From Olsenella sp. (GTDB taxonomy: Bacteria; Actinomycetota; Coriobacteriia; Coriobacteriales; Atopobiaceae): a DNA stretch of 64,000 bases. Position 1 is the stretch's first letter, and each line of letters opens with the position of its first letter. The DNA lies in NCBI GenBank assembly GCA_022648325.1, contig JALCMG010000006.1:1-64000 (forward strand), in the 5' to 3' direction. The notes below the pieces were generated by a model. It saw only the letters and a program-made list of their open reading frames with translations, ran no database searches and was not told the DNA's origin. Both the position numbers and the translations under genes were made by a program. This document shows, piece after piece, positions 42,823 to 52,389 of this stretch.

Positions 42823-45126
42823 GTGCGCTTCGCGAGCGTCGCGCTCGACATACCCACACGCTCCCTCGAGGGCACGTTCGACTATGCCATCCCCGGTGAC
42901 ATCGAGGACAATGTAACCGTTGGCGTCACGGTGCTCGTTCCCTTCTCGCACAGGAGCGCAGTCGGCTATGTCCTTGCCACCTCGGACGAGTCTCCTACAA
43001 ACGTGGCTCCCGCACGTCTGCTCTCGGTGGCACAGGTACTCGCCCCTGCGGCGTTTGGTCCGCACTCGGCGGCCGTTGCGCGCTGGATTGCCCACGAGTA
43101 CGCCTGTCCTCTGGCAGATGCCGTGCGCCTGTTCCTCGCGCCCGGCCAGAAGGTCCGCGTGACGCGGGAGTCTCCCGACGCGCCATGGGAGCTTGTTGCC
43201 GAGAAGGCCGCTCCCGCCGATGCCCGATGGGTCTCGCTTGCACCGGGCACCGAGGACTTCGAGCCCGCTCGCAATGCCAGCCGCCAGCGAGAGGTACTCG
43301 AGGCGCTCTCTGCAGGCTCAATGCGCCTGGCGGAGCTCTCGGCGACCATCCCCGGCGCCTCGTCGGCCGTGACCGCCCTGGCAAAGCGCGGCGTGGTGAG
43401 CGTCGAGACGCGCCGCCAGATTCGTGGGGGAGAGGTGACCACGCTCTCCTCGGCGCACGCCCCGCGCCCCGAGCGCCTCACAAAGGGTCAGCTTGCCGCA
43501 GTCGCGGCCATAGACGATGCGCGCTCCCGCGCGGAGGGCGACGTGGTCCTCGTGGATGGAGTGACCGGGTCCGGGAAGACGGAGGTCTATCTGGAGGCCA
43601 TCGAGCGCACCCTCGCCGAGGGCAAGGGCGCGCTCGTCCTCGTGCCCGAGATATCCCTCACGGCGCAGACTGTGGGGCGCTTCCGTTCCCGCTTTGGCGA
43701 TGACGTGGCCGTGCTCCACTCGCGTCTCTCGACGGGCGAGCGCTTCGACCAGTGGGACCTTGTGCGCCAGGGCGACGTCCACGTGGTGGTGGGCGCGCGT
43801 TCCGCGCTCTTTGCGCCGCTCTCCAACGTTGGCCTCATCGTCATCGACGAGGAGCACGAGTCCTCCTACAAGCAGGACTCGAGTCCGCGCTACCACGCTC
43901 GGGAGGTCGCCGCGCGCATGGCCAAGGAATGGGGCTGCGCACTCGTGCTCGGCTCGGCAACCCCTTCGCTCGAGAGCCTGCGTCGCTGCGAGGTTGGCTC
44001 GTGGCGGGGCACTCGCTGGACGCGCGTGGAGATGCCCGAGAGGCCCGGCGGCGCCGTGCTCCCCAAGGTCACCATCGTGGACATGGCATCGCAGTTTAGG
44101 GGTGGTTCGCGCTCGGTCTTCTCCGAGCCGCTGCGCAGCGCCCTCGAGGGCGTGGCCGAGAGGCGCGAGAAGGCCGTGCTGCTCCTCAACAGGCGTGGCT
44201 TCGCGAACTTCCTCATGTGCCGCGAGTGCGGCTGCGTCCCCGAATGCCCACACTGCTCAACGGCGCTCACGTACCACGAGCGCACCCACGCGCTCGTATG
44301 CCACTCCTGCGGGCGGAGCTGGCCCGTGCGCGCCTACCCCGACCCCTCGACGCGCTGTCCCAACTGCGGCAGCCGCTACCTTGGGGCCTACGGCGTGGGT
44401 ACCCAGCGCGTAGAAGACGAGCTTGCCATGCTCCTGCCCGAGGGCGTCGAGGTCATACGCATGGATGCCGACACGACGCGCACCAAAGGCGCCCACCAGC
44501 ACCTGCTCGAGCGTTTTGACGCGGCGGAGTGCGCGGTGCTCGTGGGCACGCAGATGATTGCCAAGGGCCTCGACTTTCCCGAGGTCACTCTCGTTGGCGT
44601 CATCAATGCGGACACGATGCTCAAGCTGCCCGACTTCCGCGCCGCCGAGAGGACCTACGACCTCCTGGAGCAGGTTGCCGGCCGAGCAGGCAGGGGAGGG
44701 CGGCCCGGCGAGGTCATCGTCCAGACCTACTGGGCAACGCACCCGGCCATGCAGGCGGTCCTCACGCATAGGCGCGAGGCATTTCTCGTCCCAGAGCTGG
44801 CCGAGCGTGCGGAGGCCTCCTACCCTCCGTTCTCTCGCCTGGCAAATATCCTGGTGTGGGGGAGAAGCGCCCATGCCGTAGGGGACGTCTCGGCCAAGGT
44901 GGCGGCTGCCCTGCGTGATAGGGTCGATGGCCTTCCCGGCTGGGAGGTCTTGGGGCCCGCGGACTGCGTGAAGGCTCGCGTGAAGGACAGGACGCGCCGT
45001 CATGTGATGGTGAAGGCCCCCATCGATGCCGACCTTGGCGGTGTGGTCTCGGAGTGCACTGCGGGCATTGGGCACGGTATGGGTATTAACATGGCACTGG
45101 ACATTGATGTCTACGACCTCATGTAG
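42823..45126 (+). CDS. priA: Primosomal protein PriA (replication restart helicase)
   Basis: A 767-residue PriA, a 3'-5' helicase that recognises stalled forks and reloads the replisome. The N-terminal DNA-binding part starts RFASVALDIPTRSLEGTFDYAIP, DGVTGSGKTEVYLEAI is Walker A, DEEHESSYKQDSSPRYHARE is the DEEH box, and eight cysteines in CRECGCVPECPHC ... CHSCG ... CPNCG bind two zinc ions. GTQMIAKGLDFP and QVAGRAGRGG are helicase motifs V and VI. The GTG at 42823 has AAGGGGG upstream. TACAAT at about 42706 may be the -10 box. It heads priA-def-fmt-rsmB, a common order. Confidence 0.95.
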   Translation: MRFASVALDIPTRSLEGTFDYAIPGDIEDNVTVGVTVLVPFSHRSAVGYVLATSDESPTNVAPARLLSVAQVLAPAAFGPHSAAVARWIAHEYACPLADAVRLFLAPGQKVRVTRESPDAPWELVAEKAAPADARWVSLAPGTEDFEPARNASRQREVLEALSAGSMRLAELSATIPGASSAVTALAKRGVVSVETRRQIRGGEVTTLSSAHAPRPERLTKGQLAAVAAIDDARSRAEGDVVLVDGVTGSGKTEVYLEAIERTLAEGKGALVLVPEISLTAQTVGRFRSRFGDDVAVLHSRLSTGERFDQWDLVRQGDVHVVVGARSALFAPLSNVGLIVIDEEHESSYKQDSSPRYHAREVAARMAKEWGCALVLGSATPSLESLRRCEVGSWRGTRWTRVEMPERPGGAVLPKVTIVDMASQFRGGSRSVFSEPLRSALEGVAERREKAVLLLNRRGFANFLMCRECGCVPECPHCSTALTYHERTHALVCHSCGRSWPVRAYPDPSTRCPNCGSRYLGAYGVGTQRVEDELAMLLPEGVEVIRMDADTTRTKGAHQHLLERFDAAECAVLVGTQMIAKGLDFPEVTLVGVINADTMLKLPDFRAAERTYDLLEQVAGRAGRGGRPGEVIVQTYWATHPAMQAVLTHRREAFLVPELAERAEASYPPFSRLANILVWGRSAHAVGDVSAKVAAALRDRVDGLPGWEVLGPADCVKARVKDRTRRHVMVKAPIDADLGGVVSECTAGIGHGMGINMALDIDVYDLM

Positions 45127-45172
45127 GCAAGACACAACACGCGCGAGAAGTCGCGCTGCATGGGAGGATGCA

Positions 45173-45727
45173 ATGAACCCGCTGGACGAAATCGTACTAT
45201 CGCCTGCTCCTGTCCTCTCGGAGGAGTGCGCACCAGTCGAGAAGATTGACGACGAGATCCGCGCGCTTGCCAAGCGCATGCTGCGCGACATGTACGCGGC
45301 CGACGGCTGCGGCCTTGCGGCACCGCAGGTGGGCGTCGCCAAGCAGGTTGTAGTCATCGACGTCGACTGGTCGGGCAAGGGCTCCAAGAAGAACCCCTAC
45401 GTCCTCATCAACCCCAAGGTCATCACTGCAGACGGATCCGAGCGCACCACGGGCGAGGGGTGCCTTTCCTTCCCCGGCATCACGGTGGACGTGAAGCGTC
45501 CCAGCCACGTGGTGGTGCAGGCGCAGAACCTCGACGGTGACCTCATGCAGTACGAGGCGGCCGACAACCTCCTTGCCGTGTGCCTGCAGCACGAGATCGA
45601 CCACCTCCACGGCGTGACCATGATTGACCACCTTTCGCCCTCGGCGCGCGTTCGCGCAATGTCCGAGTACCAGGACGCGCTCGACTCCGGTGCGCGTCCC
45701 GGTGACGTGGAGGTCGAGGAGGACTAG
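45173..45727 (+). CDS. def: Peptide deformylase
   Basis: A 184-residue deformylase that removes the N-formyl group from nascent proteins. The three motifs are GCGLAAPQVG (45-54), EGCLSFPG with metal-ligand Cys97, and HEIDHLHG with His140, Glu141 and His144. Size is typical of type 1 enzymes, with a short acidic C-tail. The ATG at 45173 has GGGAGGATG upstream. It ends one base before fmt begins, so formylation and deformylation genes are coupled. Confidence 0.96.
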   Translation: MNPLDEIVLSPAPVLSEECAPVEKIDDEIRALAKRMLRDMYAADGCGLAAPQVGVAKQVVVIDVDWSGKGSKKNPYVLINPKVITADGSERTTGEGCLSFPGITVDVKRPSHVVVQAQNLDGDLMQYEAADNLLAVCLQHEIDHLHGVTMIDHLSPSARVRAMSEYQDALDSGARPGDVEVEED

Positions 45728-45728
45728 C

Positions 45729-46655
45729 ATGCGCATCGTCTTCATGGGCACCCCCGAGTTCGCGGTGCCCTCGCTTGAGGCACTTGCTGCCAAGCACGAC
45801 GTTACGCTCGTGGTGACGCGTCCCGACGCCGTGCGCTCGCGCGGGAAGAAGCTTGAGCCCTCGCCGGTGAAGGCGTGCGCCCTGGAGCTTGGCCTTCCCG
45901 TGCTCGAGGCCAAGCGCATGGACGCGGCCGCGATCGACGCGGTGCGCGCCATGCGGCCAGACCTCATCTGCGTGGTGGCCTTTGGCTGCATCCTGCCCGA
46001 CGCGCTTCTCGCCGTGGCGCCACTGGGTGCCATCAACGTGCACGGCTCGCTCCTGCCGCGCTGGCGCGGCGCCGCCCCCATCCAGCGCGCCATTCTCGCC
46101 GGAGATGAGAATACCGGCGTCTCGATTATGCGAGTCGCGCACGACCTCGATGCGGGGGCGTGGTGCCGTCAGGCATCGACGCCCATTGGCTCCAAGACGG
46201 CGGCCCAGCTGTTCGACGAGCTGGCGCAGACCGGCGCAAGCGAGCTTGTGGCCGCGGCCGAGCAGATCGCAGACGGTTCGGCCGTCTGGCACGAGCAGGA
46301 TCCCTCCCAGGTCACGATTGCCGAGAAGGTCAGGAAAGACGAGATGCGCCTCGATCCGGCCGAGTCGTGCGAGAGGAACGCCCTCCGCGTCCAGGCGTCG
46401 ACCGACGCCGCGCCGGCGCGCTGCAAGGTCGCTGGCAGAGGGGTGCGCATTGTGCTCGCCGCGCCGGCTGGTGATGGCAATCCGGACGTTACCCCTGGAA
46501 CGGTTTCACTGTGCCACGGTCGCGTGCTTCTCGGCTGTGGCGACGGCGCTCTCGAGTTGCTTCGCGTAAAGCCTGACGGCAAGCGCGAGATGGATGCCTC
46601 TGCCTGGGCCCAGGGCCTTCGTGGCGCTAACGGCTCCGCGTGGGAGCGTGCCTAG
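45729..46655 (+). CDS. fmt: Methionyl-tRNA formyltransferase
   Basis: A 308-residue enzyme that formylates initiator Met-tRNA using 10-formyl-THF. MRIVFMGTPEFAVPSLEAL opens the Rossmann domain. NVHGSLLPRWRGAAPIQ holds the catalytic Asn and His, and LDAG keeps the catalytic Asp although the usual LDTGD second aspartate is replaced by Ala. The C-terminal OB-like tRNA-binding domain follows. The start is one base after the def stop, and rsmB starts two bases after its own stop. Confidence 0.95.
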   Translation: MRIVFMGTPEFAVPSLEALAAKHDVTLVVTRPDAVRSRGKKLEPSPVKACALELGLPVLEAKRMDAAAIDAVRAMRPDLICVVAFGCILPDALLAVAPLGAINVHGSLLPRWRGAAPIQRAILAGDENTGVSIMRVAHDLDAGAWCRQASTPIGSKTAAQLFDELAQTGASELVAAAEQIADGSAVWHEQDPSQVTIAEKVRKDEMRLDPAESCERNALRVQASTDAAPARCKVAGRGVRIVLAAPAGDGNPDVTPGTVSLCHGRVLLGCGDGALELLRVKPDGKREMDASAWAQGLRGANGSAWERA

Positions 46656-46657
46656 GC

Positions 46658-48094
46658 ATGGCAACGCTCTCCCCAGCCCGTATGGCAGCTGCCGACATCC
46701 TCTCCAACGTGCGTCGCAGGAACGCTCACGCCCGCGAGCTCCTGCGCACCTCGGCGCCGGTGGCGCGCCTCACGCCTGCGAATCGCGCTCTGGCAACCAG
46801 GCTCGCCCTGGGGAGCGTGCGCGCATCCGGCACCATCGAGGCGCTCCTCGATGCCCACCTGCGCGGCGGCCACCTCGAGCCCCGCGTGCGAGACGCCCTG
46901 AGCATCTCCGCCTACGAGCTCCTGTGGCTCTCCACGCCCGTTCCTGTGGCAATCAGCCAGGGCGTCGAGCTCGTGAGGCGCGTCTCGCCCCATGGAACCG
47001 GCCTGGCCAACGCGGTGCTCCACCGCGTTGCCGAGGAGGATGTGCCCGCGCTCGCCCACGCGCGCGAGAGTGTGGCACGGCGTGACTGCACCTCATCGGA
47101 CATCGCGCTCGTTGCTGCGCTGCCGTCGTGGCTTGCTGACGAGCTCGTGGTATCGCTCGGCACCGAGGAAGCCTGTCGCATGGCGCTCGCGGCCATGGAT
47201 GCCCCCGGGGCCTACGTGGCCGGCAACGCACGCCTGCACGATGGTGCCGAGGTCGAGCGGCTCCTCTCGGCGGCAGGCCTCATTCCGCGTGCCACCTGTC
47301 TCCCCGGATGCCTCGAGCTCTCCTCGTCTGCCGGGCTTGCCTCGTCGGGACTCGTAGCTGCGGTGGACGTGGTTCCTGCCGACATGGCGGCGCAGGTTGT
47401 GGCTTGGCTTGCCTCGCCAGCACCTTCGACCCACATGCTCGAGGTCGGGCAGGGGAGGGGAACAAAGTCCCTCCTGCTTGAGTCCTGCGCTCTGCGGAGA
47501 GGGGGCCTCGCACGCCTGTCCTCCGTTGACCTCGAGGCATTCAAGGTGACGGTCTCGCGCGCCCGCATGGCGCGTGCCGGGCTGGGCGATGTCGTCACCT
47601 GCACTGCTTTCGATGGTTGCCGCCTTGGCGAGCAGGACCTTCCCGAGGAGCTCGTTGGGCCGTTTGACTCTGTGTTCGTGGACGCACCTTGTTCTGGCAC
47701 GGGAACGCTTCGCCGTCACCCCGAGATTGCGTGGGCCCTGCAGGAGGGGGCCATCCGCGCCGGAAGCCAGTCGCTTCCGGCGCTTCAGCTTGCCCTCATC
47801 CGTGCTGCCTCGGCGCGCGTGTGCCCCGGTGGGACGCTTGCCTATGCCACCTGCTCGGAGCTGCGCGAGGAGGACGAGAGGGTCGTGCTCTCCTTCCTCG
47901 CGAGTCCAGAGGGTGCCCGCTTCTCGCTCGTGAGCCCCCGCTCGACTGCTGCCTTCGCGGCACTTCCGTCCGATGCCCAACGACTGGTCGCACCGATGAT
48001 TGGACCCGACGGTATGGTGCGTACCTCACGCGCGGGCACGGAGGAGCTCCCACTCGATGGGCACTTCCTCACCCTTCTCGTTCGCGAGGCATAA
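46658..48094 (+). CDS. rsmB: 16S rRNA m5C967 methyltransferase RsmB
   Basis: A 478-residue protein with an N-terminal NusB-like domain (ARMAAADILSNVRRRNAHARELL ... ANAVLHRVAEE) and a C-terminal SAM-dependent methyltransferase. DAPCSGTGTLRRHPEI contains the catalytic Cys of motif IV, and YATCS contains the second Cys of motif VI. The SAM-binding motif I appears as LEVGQGRGTKSLLL, slightly off the usual APGGK form. It methylates cytosine 967 of 16S rRNA. It closes the priA-def-fmt-rsmB unit. Confidence 0.88.
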   Translation: MATLSPARMAAADILSNVRRRNAHARELLRTSAPVARLTPANRALATRLALGSVRASGTIEALLDAHLRGGHLEPRVRDALSISAYELLWLSTPVPVAISQGVELVRRVSPHGTGLANAVLHRVAEEDVPALAHARESVARRDCTSSDIALVAALPSWLADELVVSLGTEEACRMALAAMDAPGAYVAGNARLHDGAEVERLLSAAGLIPRATCLPGCLELSSSAGLASSGLVAAVDVVPADMAAQVVAWLASPAPSTHMLEVGQGRGTKSLLLESCALRRGGLARLSSVDLEAFKVTVSRARMARAGLGDVVTCTAFDGCRLGEQDLPEELVGPFDSVFVDAPCSGTGTLRRHPEIAWALQEGAIRAGSQSLPALQLALIRAASARVCPGGTLAYATCSELREEDERVVLSFLASPEGARFSLVSPRSTAAFAALPSDAQRLVAPMIGPDGMVRTSRAGTEELPLDGHFLTLLVREA

Positions 48095-48129
48095 TTTAGA
48101 ACAAAGGTTCTGATACTTTCGCAAAACAC

Positions 48130-48158
48130 TTGAACATTGTCCGAATGCAGACTATTAT
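48130..48158 (+). promoter_or_regulatory. Promoter and direct-repeat operator of the marR-exporter operon
   Basis: TTGAAC (48130-48135), 17 bases, TATTAT (48153-48158). ATTGTCCGA occurs at 48136-48144 within the spacer and again near 48168, and CCAATTG ... CATTTGG (about 48165-48191) is an imperfect palindrome reaching the ribosome site. These are likely autorepression sites of the adjacent MarR regulator. Confidence 0.65.
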
Positions 48159-48199
48159 GAGCCTCCAATTGTCCGATTTCGTATCATTTGGAGGTAGGC

Positions 48200-48712
48200 A
48201 TGACGGAGGGACGTCCACAGGGCGCGCTCGTCCAGGGTGCCAGCACCCCCACCGTTCGCGACATGGACATCGTCTACCAGGAGGTTGATCGCCTCTACTA
48301 CGAGATTTCCAAGGGATGCGGCCTGTCCGAGACGGCGTATTGGATTCTCGTGGACATTGTGGTTGCCGGGGGCAGCTGTGCGCAGGGGTCCATTGCCACC
48401 TGTCACTCGCTCTCGCGCCAGACGGTGAGCTCTGCCATCAAGTCTCTCGTGACGCGTGGCCTTGTCACACTCGAGCGAGACGAGGAGAACCGTCGGAGCA
48501 AGATCGCGACGCTCACGCCTGAGGGGCGCGCATTCTGTGCTGAGAAGGTCAAGCCTGCGATCAGGGCAGAACAACGGGCGTTCGAAGCGCTCTCGCCGCG
48601 CGACAGGACAGACCTCGTGGTGCTCATACGCCGCTTTGTTGTGGCAATCGATGCCGAGATTCGGGCAATGCACCCAGACACTCCCGAGGGTGAGCGGGGA
48701 GGTGACGTCTGA
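48200..48712 (+). CDS. MarR-family transcriptional regulator
   Basis: A 170-residue MarR protein, a dimeric winged-helix repressor that usually controls an adjacent efflux gene and releases DNA on ligand binding. Residues about 45-115 form the winged helix: AQGSIATCHSLSRQTVSSAIKSLVTRGLVTLERDEENRRSKIATLTPEG. Long helices on either side make the dimer interface. The start at 48200 has GGAGG upstream. Its stop overlaps the first transporter start (TGATG). The operator repeats sit upstream of it. Confidence 0.85.
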   Translation: MTEGRPQGALVQGASTPTVRDMDIVYQEVDRLYYEISKGCGLSETAYWILVDIVVAGGSCAQGSIATCHSLSRQTVSSAIKSLVTRGLVTLERDEENRRSKIATLTPEGRAFCAEKVKPAIRAEQRAFEALSPRDRTDLVVLIRRFVVAIDAEIRAMHPDTPEGERGGDV

Positions 48713-50499
48713 TGGCAGCCACTCAGCGCGACTACAGCAAGCGCACGTCCTGGAGGCTCCTATCGTCGCTCCTCCGTCCCCACCGCGGCCTCGCGGTGGC
48801 GGCGCTCGTGCTTCTTCTTGCCGACATAGTGGGCATGCTGCTCATCCCAACGCAGCTCGCTGCCCTCGTCAATGTCGCCGTGGGCACCAGGGACGCCGTC
48901 GAGCTCACCTCGCACGGGATTGCCATGCTCGTGGCGGCCGTGGTCGGTTCCGGAGGGTGTGTGGCATCGTACTACGTGGCATCGCGCCTTGCGGCCTACG
49001 TGGGGCGGGACCTGCGCGTGGCCGTCTACAAGAAGTCCCTCGCGCTTTCCGGCGCAGACTTCAACGCATTTGGCACCGGATCCATGATCACCCGCACGCT
49101 CTCTGACGCCAACGTGGTGCAGCAGACCCTGCTCATGACGTTCATGATGGTCCTTCCCGTGCCTGTGGCCTGCGTGGTTGCAATCGTCCTTGCGTTTGGC
49201 ATCGACCCCGTGATGGGCAGGCTCCTTCTTGTCCTCACGCTTGCCATGCTCGCCATCTCGGGCGTCGCCGTCTGGAAGTCCACCCCCATCTTCCTTGCCA
49301 TGCAGGGCTTCGTCGACCGCATGAACTCCCGCCTTCGCGAGGTGGTAACCGGCACCCGCGTCATCCGCGCCTTCGGCAAGGAGGAGCGCGAGCGAGATCG
49401 CTTGGACGAGACCTTCGAGGACTACGCGAGAAACGCCATCCGCGTGAACATGCTCTTCTCGGTGGTCGACTGCTCGACGTTCTTCCTCATGAACGTCGTC
49501 GAGGTGCTCGTCATGTGGCTGGGTGCAGACCGCGTGGGCGCAGGCGCCATGCAGATAGGTTCCATCTCGGCGCTGCTCGAGTACGCGATGCTCATTCTCT
49601 TCTTCATGATGATGGCGCAGTTCGCAATCATCCAGGCCCCAAGGGCCCTCTCGTGCCTCACGCGTGCGGCGGCGGTCCTCGACGCGGTCCCCTCCGTGGC
49701 AGAGCCCGCCAGCCCCAAGAGGCTTGTCGCGCCATCGGACCCCTGTCCCGGAGACGAGGCGGCCCGCTTCTCGCGCGCGAGCTTCCGCTTTGCGGATGCC
49801 GACGAGGATACCCTTCACGACCTCAGCTTCTCCGTGAGGCGAGGGGAGGTCACGGCAATTATGGGCAACACGGGCTCGGGAAAGTCTACTGTTGTGAAGA
49901 TGCTCCTTCGCTTCCACGACGTGACCGAGGGCGAGCTTCTCGTGCTGGGAACCGATGTTCGAGACGTGACGCAGCATGACCTGCGCTCGCACATTGCCTA
50001 TGTCCCCCAGAAGGCATGGCTCTTCTCGGGCACCATCGCCGAGAACCTCCGCAGTGGCAATGCGGGAACCACGGACGAGGAGCTCTGGCATGCGCTTGAT
50101 GTGGCGCAGGCGACGTTTGTGCGAGAGCTGCCAGACGGCCTCTCCTCTCGTGTTGCCCAGGGAGGCTCGAACTTCTCAGGGGGACAGCAGCAGCGCCTTG
50201 CCATTGCCCGTGCGCTCGTACGTCACGCCGACCTCTACGTCTTTGACGACGCATTCTCGGCGCTCGACTACAAGACCGATGCCGCTCTGCGCCGCGCTCT
50301 CGAGGGGGAGCTTGCCCAGAGCGCAGTGGTCATCATCGCCCAACGCGTGAGCACGGTGCGCAATGCCGCGCAAATCGTGGTCCTGGATGATGGCCGCATG
50401 GTTGGGCTAGGTACCCACGAACAGCTCATGGAGACATGCCCCGAGTACCAAGACATTGTCGAGTCCCAGACGAGGGGAGGTGCAACCGCAGATGAGTGA
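48712..50499 (+). CDS. ABC exporter subunit A (heterodimeric, degenerate Walker B)
   Basis: A 595-residue half-transporter: six membrane helices (to about residue 320), then an ATPase domain. Walker A is GNTGSGKST, the signature is FSGGQQQRLAIARAL (intact), and Walker B ends VFDDAFSALD, where the catalytic Glu is Asp. This is the degenerate-site subunit of a heterodimeric type IV exporter like TM287 or BmrC. The switch His is replaced by Gln (IIAQRVST). The function is efflux of drugs or lipids, directed by the upstream MarR regulator. It overlaps subunit B by eight bases. Confidence 0.88.
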   Translation: MAATQRDYSKRTSWRLLSSLLRPHRGLAVAALVLLLADIVGMLLIPTQLAALVNVAVGTRDAVELTSHGIAMLVAAVVGSGGCVASYYVASRLAAYVGRDLRVAVYKKSLALSGADFNAFGTGSMITRTLSDANVVQQTLLMTFMMVLPVPVACVVAIVLAFGIDPVMGRLLLVLTLAMLAISGVAVWKSTPIFLAMQGFVDRMNSRLREVVTGTRVIRAFGKEERERDRLDETFEDYARNAIRVNMLFSVVDCSTFFLMNVVEVLVMWLGADRVGAGAMQIGSISALLEYAMLILFFMMMAQFAIIQAPRALSCLTRAAAVLDAVPSVAEPASPKRLVAPSDPCPGDEAARFSRASFRFADADEDTLHDLSFSVRRGEVTAIMGNTGSGKSTVVKMLLRFHDVTEGELLVLGTDVRDVTQHDLRSHIAYVPQKAWLFSGTIAENLRSGNAGTTDEELWHALDVAQATFVRELPDGLSSRVAQGGSNFSGGQQQRLAIARALVRHADLYVFDDAFSALDYKTDAALRRALEGELAQSAVVIIAQRVSTVRNAAQIVVLDDGRMVGLGTHEQLMETCPEYQDIVESQTRGGATADE

Positions 50500-52300
50500 C
50501 GAGAACATCACTCAGACCGAGGAGGAGCGTCCGCATGACGCCCTCGGCACGGCACGCCGCCTTTGGCAGGCGGCGGGGCGTGAGCGGTGGCGCCTCGTGG
50601 TCGCGGCTGCAAGTGCGATTATCTACGTTGCTGCAAGCCTTGGGGCTGCCGCCTACAGCGCCCACGTGGTCGATGTGCTGTGGGCGAACATCCAGGAAAG
50701 CCTTGGCAAGGGTGATGCCTTTGTCGTTGGCTTCGAAAACGGCGGCCGGGAGGTCCTTTTCTACTTTGGCATCTGGACCATCGCCTGGGCATTCTATAGC
50801 GTGCAGTCTCTCGTGATGTCGAGCTTCGCCGAGCGCCTCAACTTGGCCCTGCGGCAGGAGATGGCCAAGAAGCTTGGGAGGCTTCCCCTCTCGTACTTTG
50901 ACGCACACCAACCCGGTGACACCATAAGCCGTGCGACCAACGACCTTGATAAGGTCTCGGAGGTTCTGCAGCGAGGGCTGCTTCAGCTCATCATCGCCTT
51001 CGTCACGCTTGTTGGTGCGGTCGTGCTCATGCTCCTCTCCAACGTGGTGCTGGCCCTTGTGTTCTGTGTGTTTGCGGCAGCTTCGATGGTCGTTACCAAG
51101 TTTGCCGCTCGTCGCACGCTCGAGGCGGCGTCCGAGCGCCAGGAGGCACTTGGTCACCTCACCGAGGGGGTCGAAGAGGCGTACTCCGGACGCACGGTCA
51201 TCAAGGCGTTTGGCGTGGAGGACGCAAGCTTCGAGGACATAGCGTCCCTGGCCGAGAGGGTTGCCACGACGAGCGCCCGCGCAGACTTCCTCACCAATGC
51301 CATCTCACCCGCCATTCGCTTCCTTGTGAGGCTTTCCCAGGTGGCGATTGGCCTTGCTGCCGGAGCGCTTGTTGCTGGTGGACAGATGTCGGTCGGTGCT
51401 TTCCAGGCTTTCTTCCAGTACGTGACGCAGGCATCGGAGCCGCTCACGCAGCTCTCCCTCACGGTCAACATGCTGCAGGGGGCTCTCGCGGCAGCAGAGC
51501 GCGTCTTTGCGCTGCTCGATGCCCCGGAGATCGAGCCAGATCCCAAGGTTTCTGCGGAGTTGCCGCAACCGGTTCTGGGCCGCGTGGCCTTCGAGCACGT
51601 TCGCTTTGGCTACACGCCAGATGCCCCTCTCATGCGGGACGTCTCGCTTGTGGCAGAGCCTGGCCAGAAGGTCGCCATCGTTGGTGCCACCGGTGCGGGA
51701 AAGACCACCCTCATCAACCTCCTCATGCGCTTCTACGAGGTCGACGGTGGGCGCATCACGCTTGATGGTGTGGATACGAGGCTCCTGCGCCGCAGCGACC
51801 TTCGTCGTGAGTTTGGCATGGTGCTCCAGGACGCCTGGCTCTTCGAGGGAACCATCGCCGAGAACATCGCGTACGGCAGGCCGGGCGCGACGCGTGAAGA
51901 GGTTGAGGCGGCCGCCCGTGCCGCGCACGTTGACTTTTTCGTGCGCACGCTCCCACATGGCTATGACACGCTGCTCACGGATGGTGGGGAGAACGTGAGC
52001 CAGGGCCAGCGCCAGCTCCTCACCATCGCCCGCGCCATGCTTACCGACCCTGCCATGCTTATTCTCGACGAGGCCACCTCGAGCGTTGACACGCGCACCG
52101 AGCAGGCCATCGTTCGCGCGATGGAGGCCATCATGGAGAACCGCACGAGCTTCGTGATTGCGCACAGGCTCTCCACCATCGTCGATGCGGACCTCATTCT
52201 TGTCATGGATCACGGCACCATCATCGAGCAGGGCACACACGAATCGCTCCTTGCCGAAAACGGTGCCTATGCGGCGCTCTATCGCAGCCAGTTCGCATAG
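50492..52300 (+). CDS. ABC exporter subunit B (heterodimeric, degenerate signature)
   Basis: A 602-residue half-transporter with an acidic N-terminus, six helices and an ATPase domain. Walker A is GATGAGKTT, Walker B is LILDEATSSVD with the catalytic Glu, the switch His is present (VIAHRLST), but the signature reads VSQGQRQ instead of LSGGQ. With subunit A this yields one canonical ATP site (B Walker motifs with A signature) and one degenerate site. The ATG at 50492 has GGGGAGG upstream and overlaps the end of subunit A. A terminator follows. Confidence 0.88.
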   Translation: MSDENITQTEEERPHDALGTARRLWQAAGRERWRLVVAAASAIIYVAASLGAAAYSAHVVDVLWANIQESLGKGDAFVVGFENGGREVLFYFGIWTIAWAFYSVQSLVMSSFAERLNLALRQEMAKKLGRLPLSYFDAHQPGDTISRATNDLDKVSEVLQRGLLQLIIAFVTLVGAVVLMLLSNVVLALVFCVFAAASMVVTKFAARRTLEAASERQEALGHLTEGVEEAYSGRTVIKAFGVEDASFEDIASLAERVATTSARADFLTNAISPAIRFLVRLSQVAIGLAAGALVAGGQMSVGAFQAFFQYVTQASEPLTQLSLTVNMLQGALAAAERVFALLDAPEIEPDPKVSAELPQPVLGRVAFEHVRFGYTPDAPLMRDVSLVAEPGQKVAIVGATGAGKTTLINLLMRFYEVDGGRITLDGVDTRLLRRSDLRREFGMVLQDAWLFEGTIAENIAYGRPGATREEVEAAARAAHVDFFVRTLPHGYDTLLTDGGENVSQGQRQLLTIARAMLTDPAMLILDEATSSVDTRTEQAIVRAMEAIMENRTSFVIAHRLSTIVDADLILVMDHGTIIEQGTHESLLAENGAYAALYRSQFA

Positions 52301-52310
52301 TCCCAACGAA

Positions 52311-52350
52311 GGGGCCTCCGACGCGTCTTCGCATTGGAGGCCCCCGTAAT
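52311..52350 (+). terminator. Terminator of the marR-exporter operon
   Basis: GGGGCCTCC (52311-52319) pairs with GGAGGCCCC (52336-52344) across 16 bases. The T-tract is weak; the facing deacetylase gene is convergent. Confidence 0.6.
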
Positions 52351-52389
52351 TCTCGCCCTTGCTACCGCCGAATCCCTTGGCTTCTCCGG

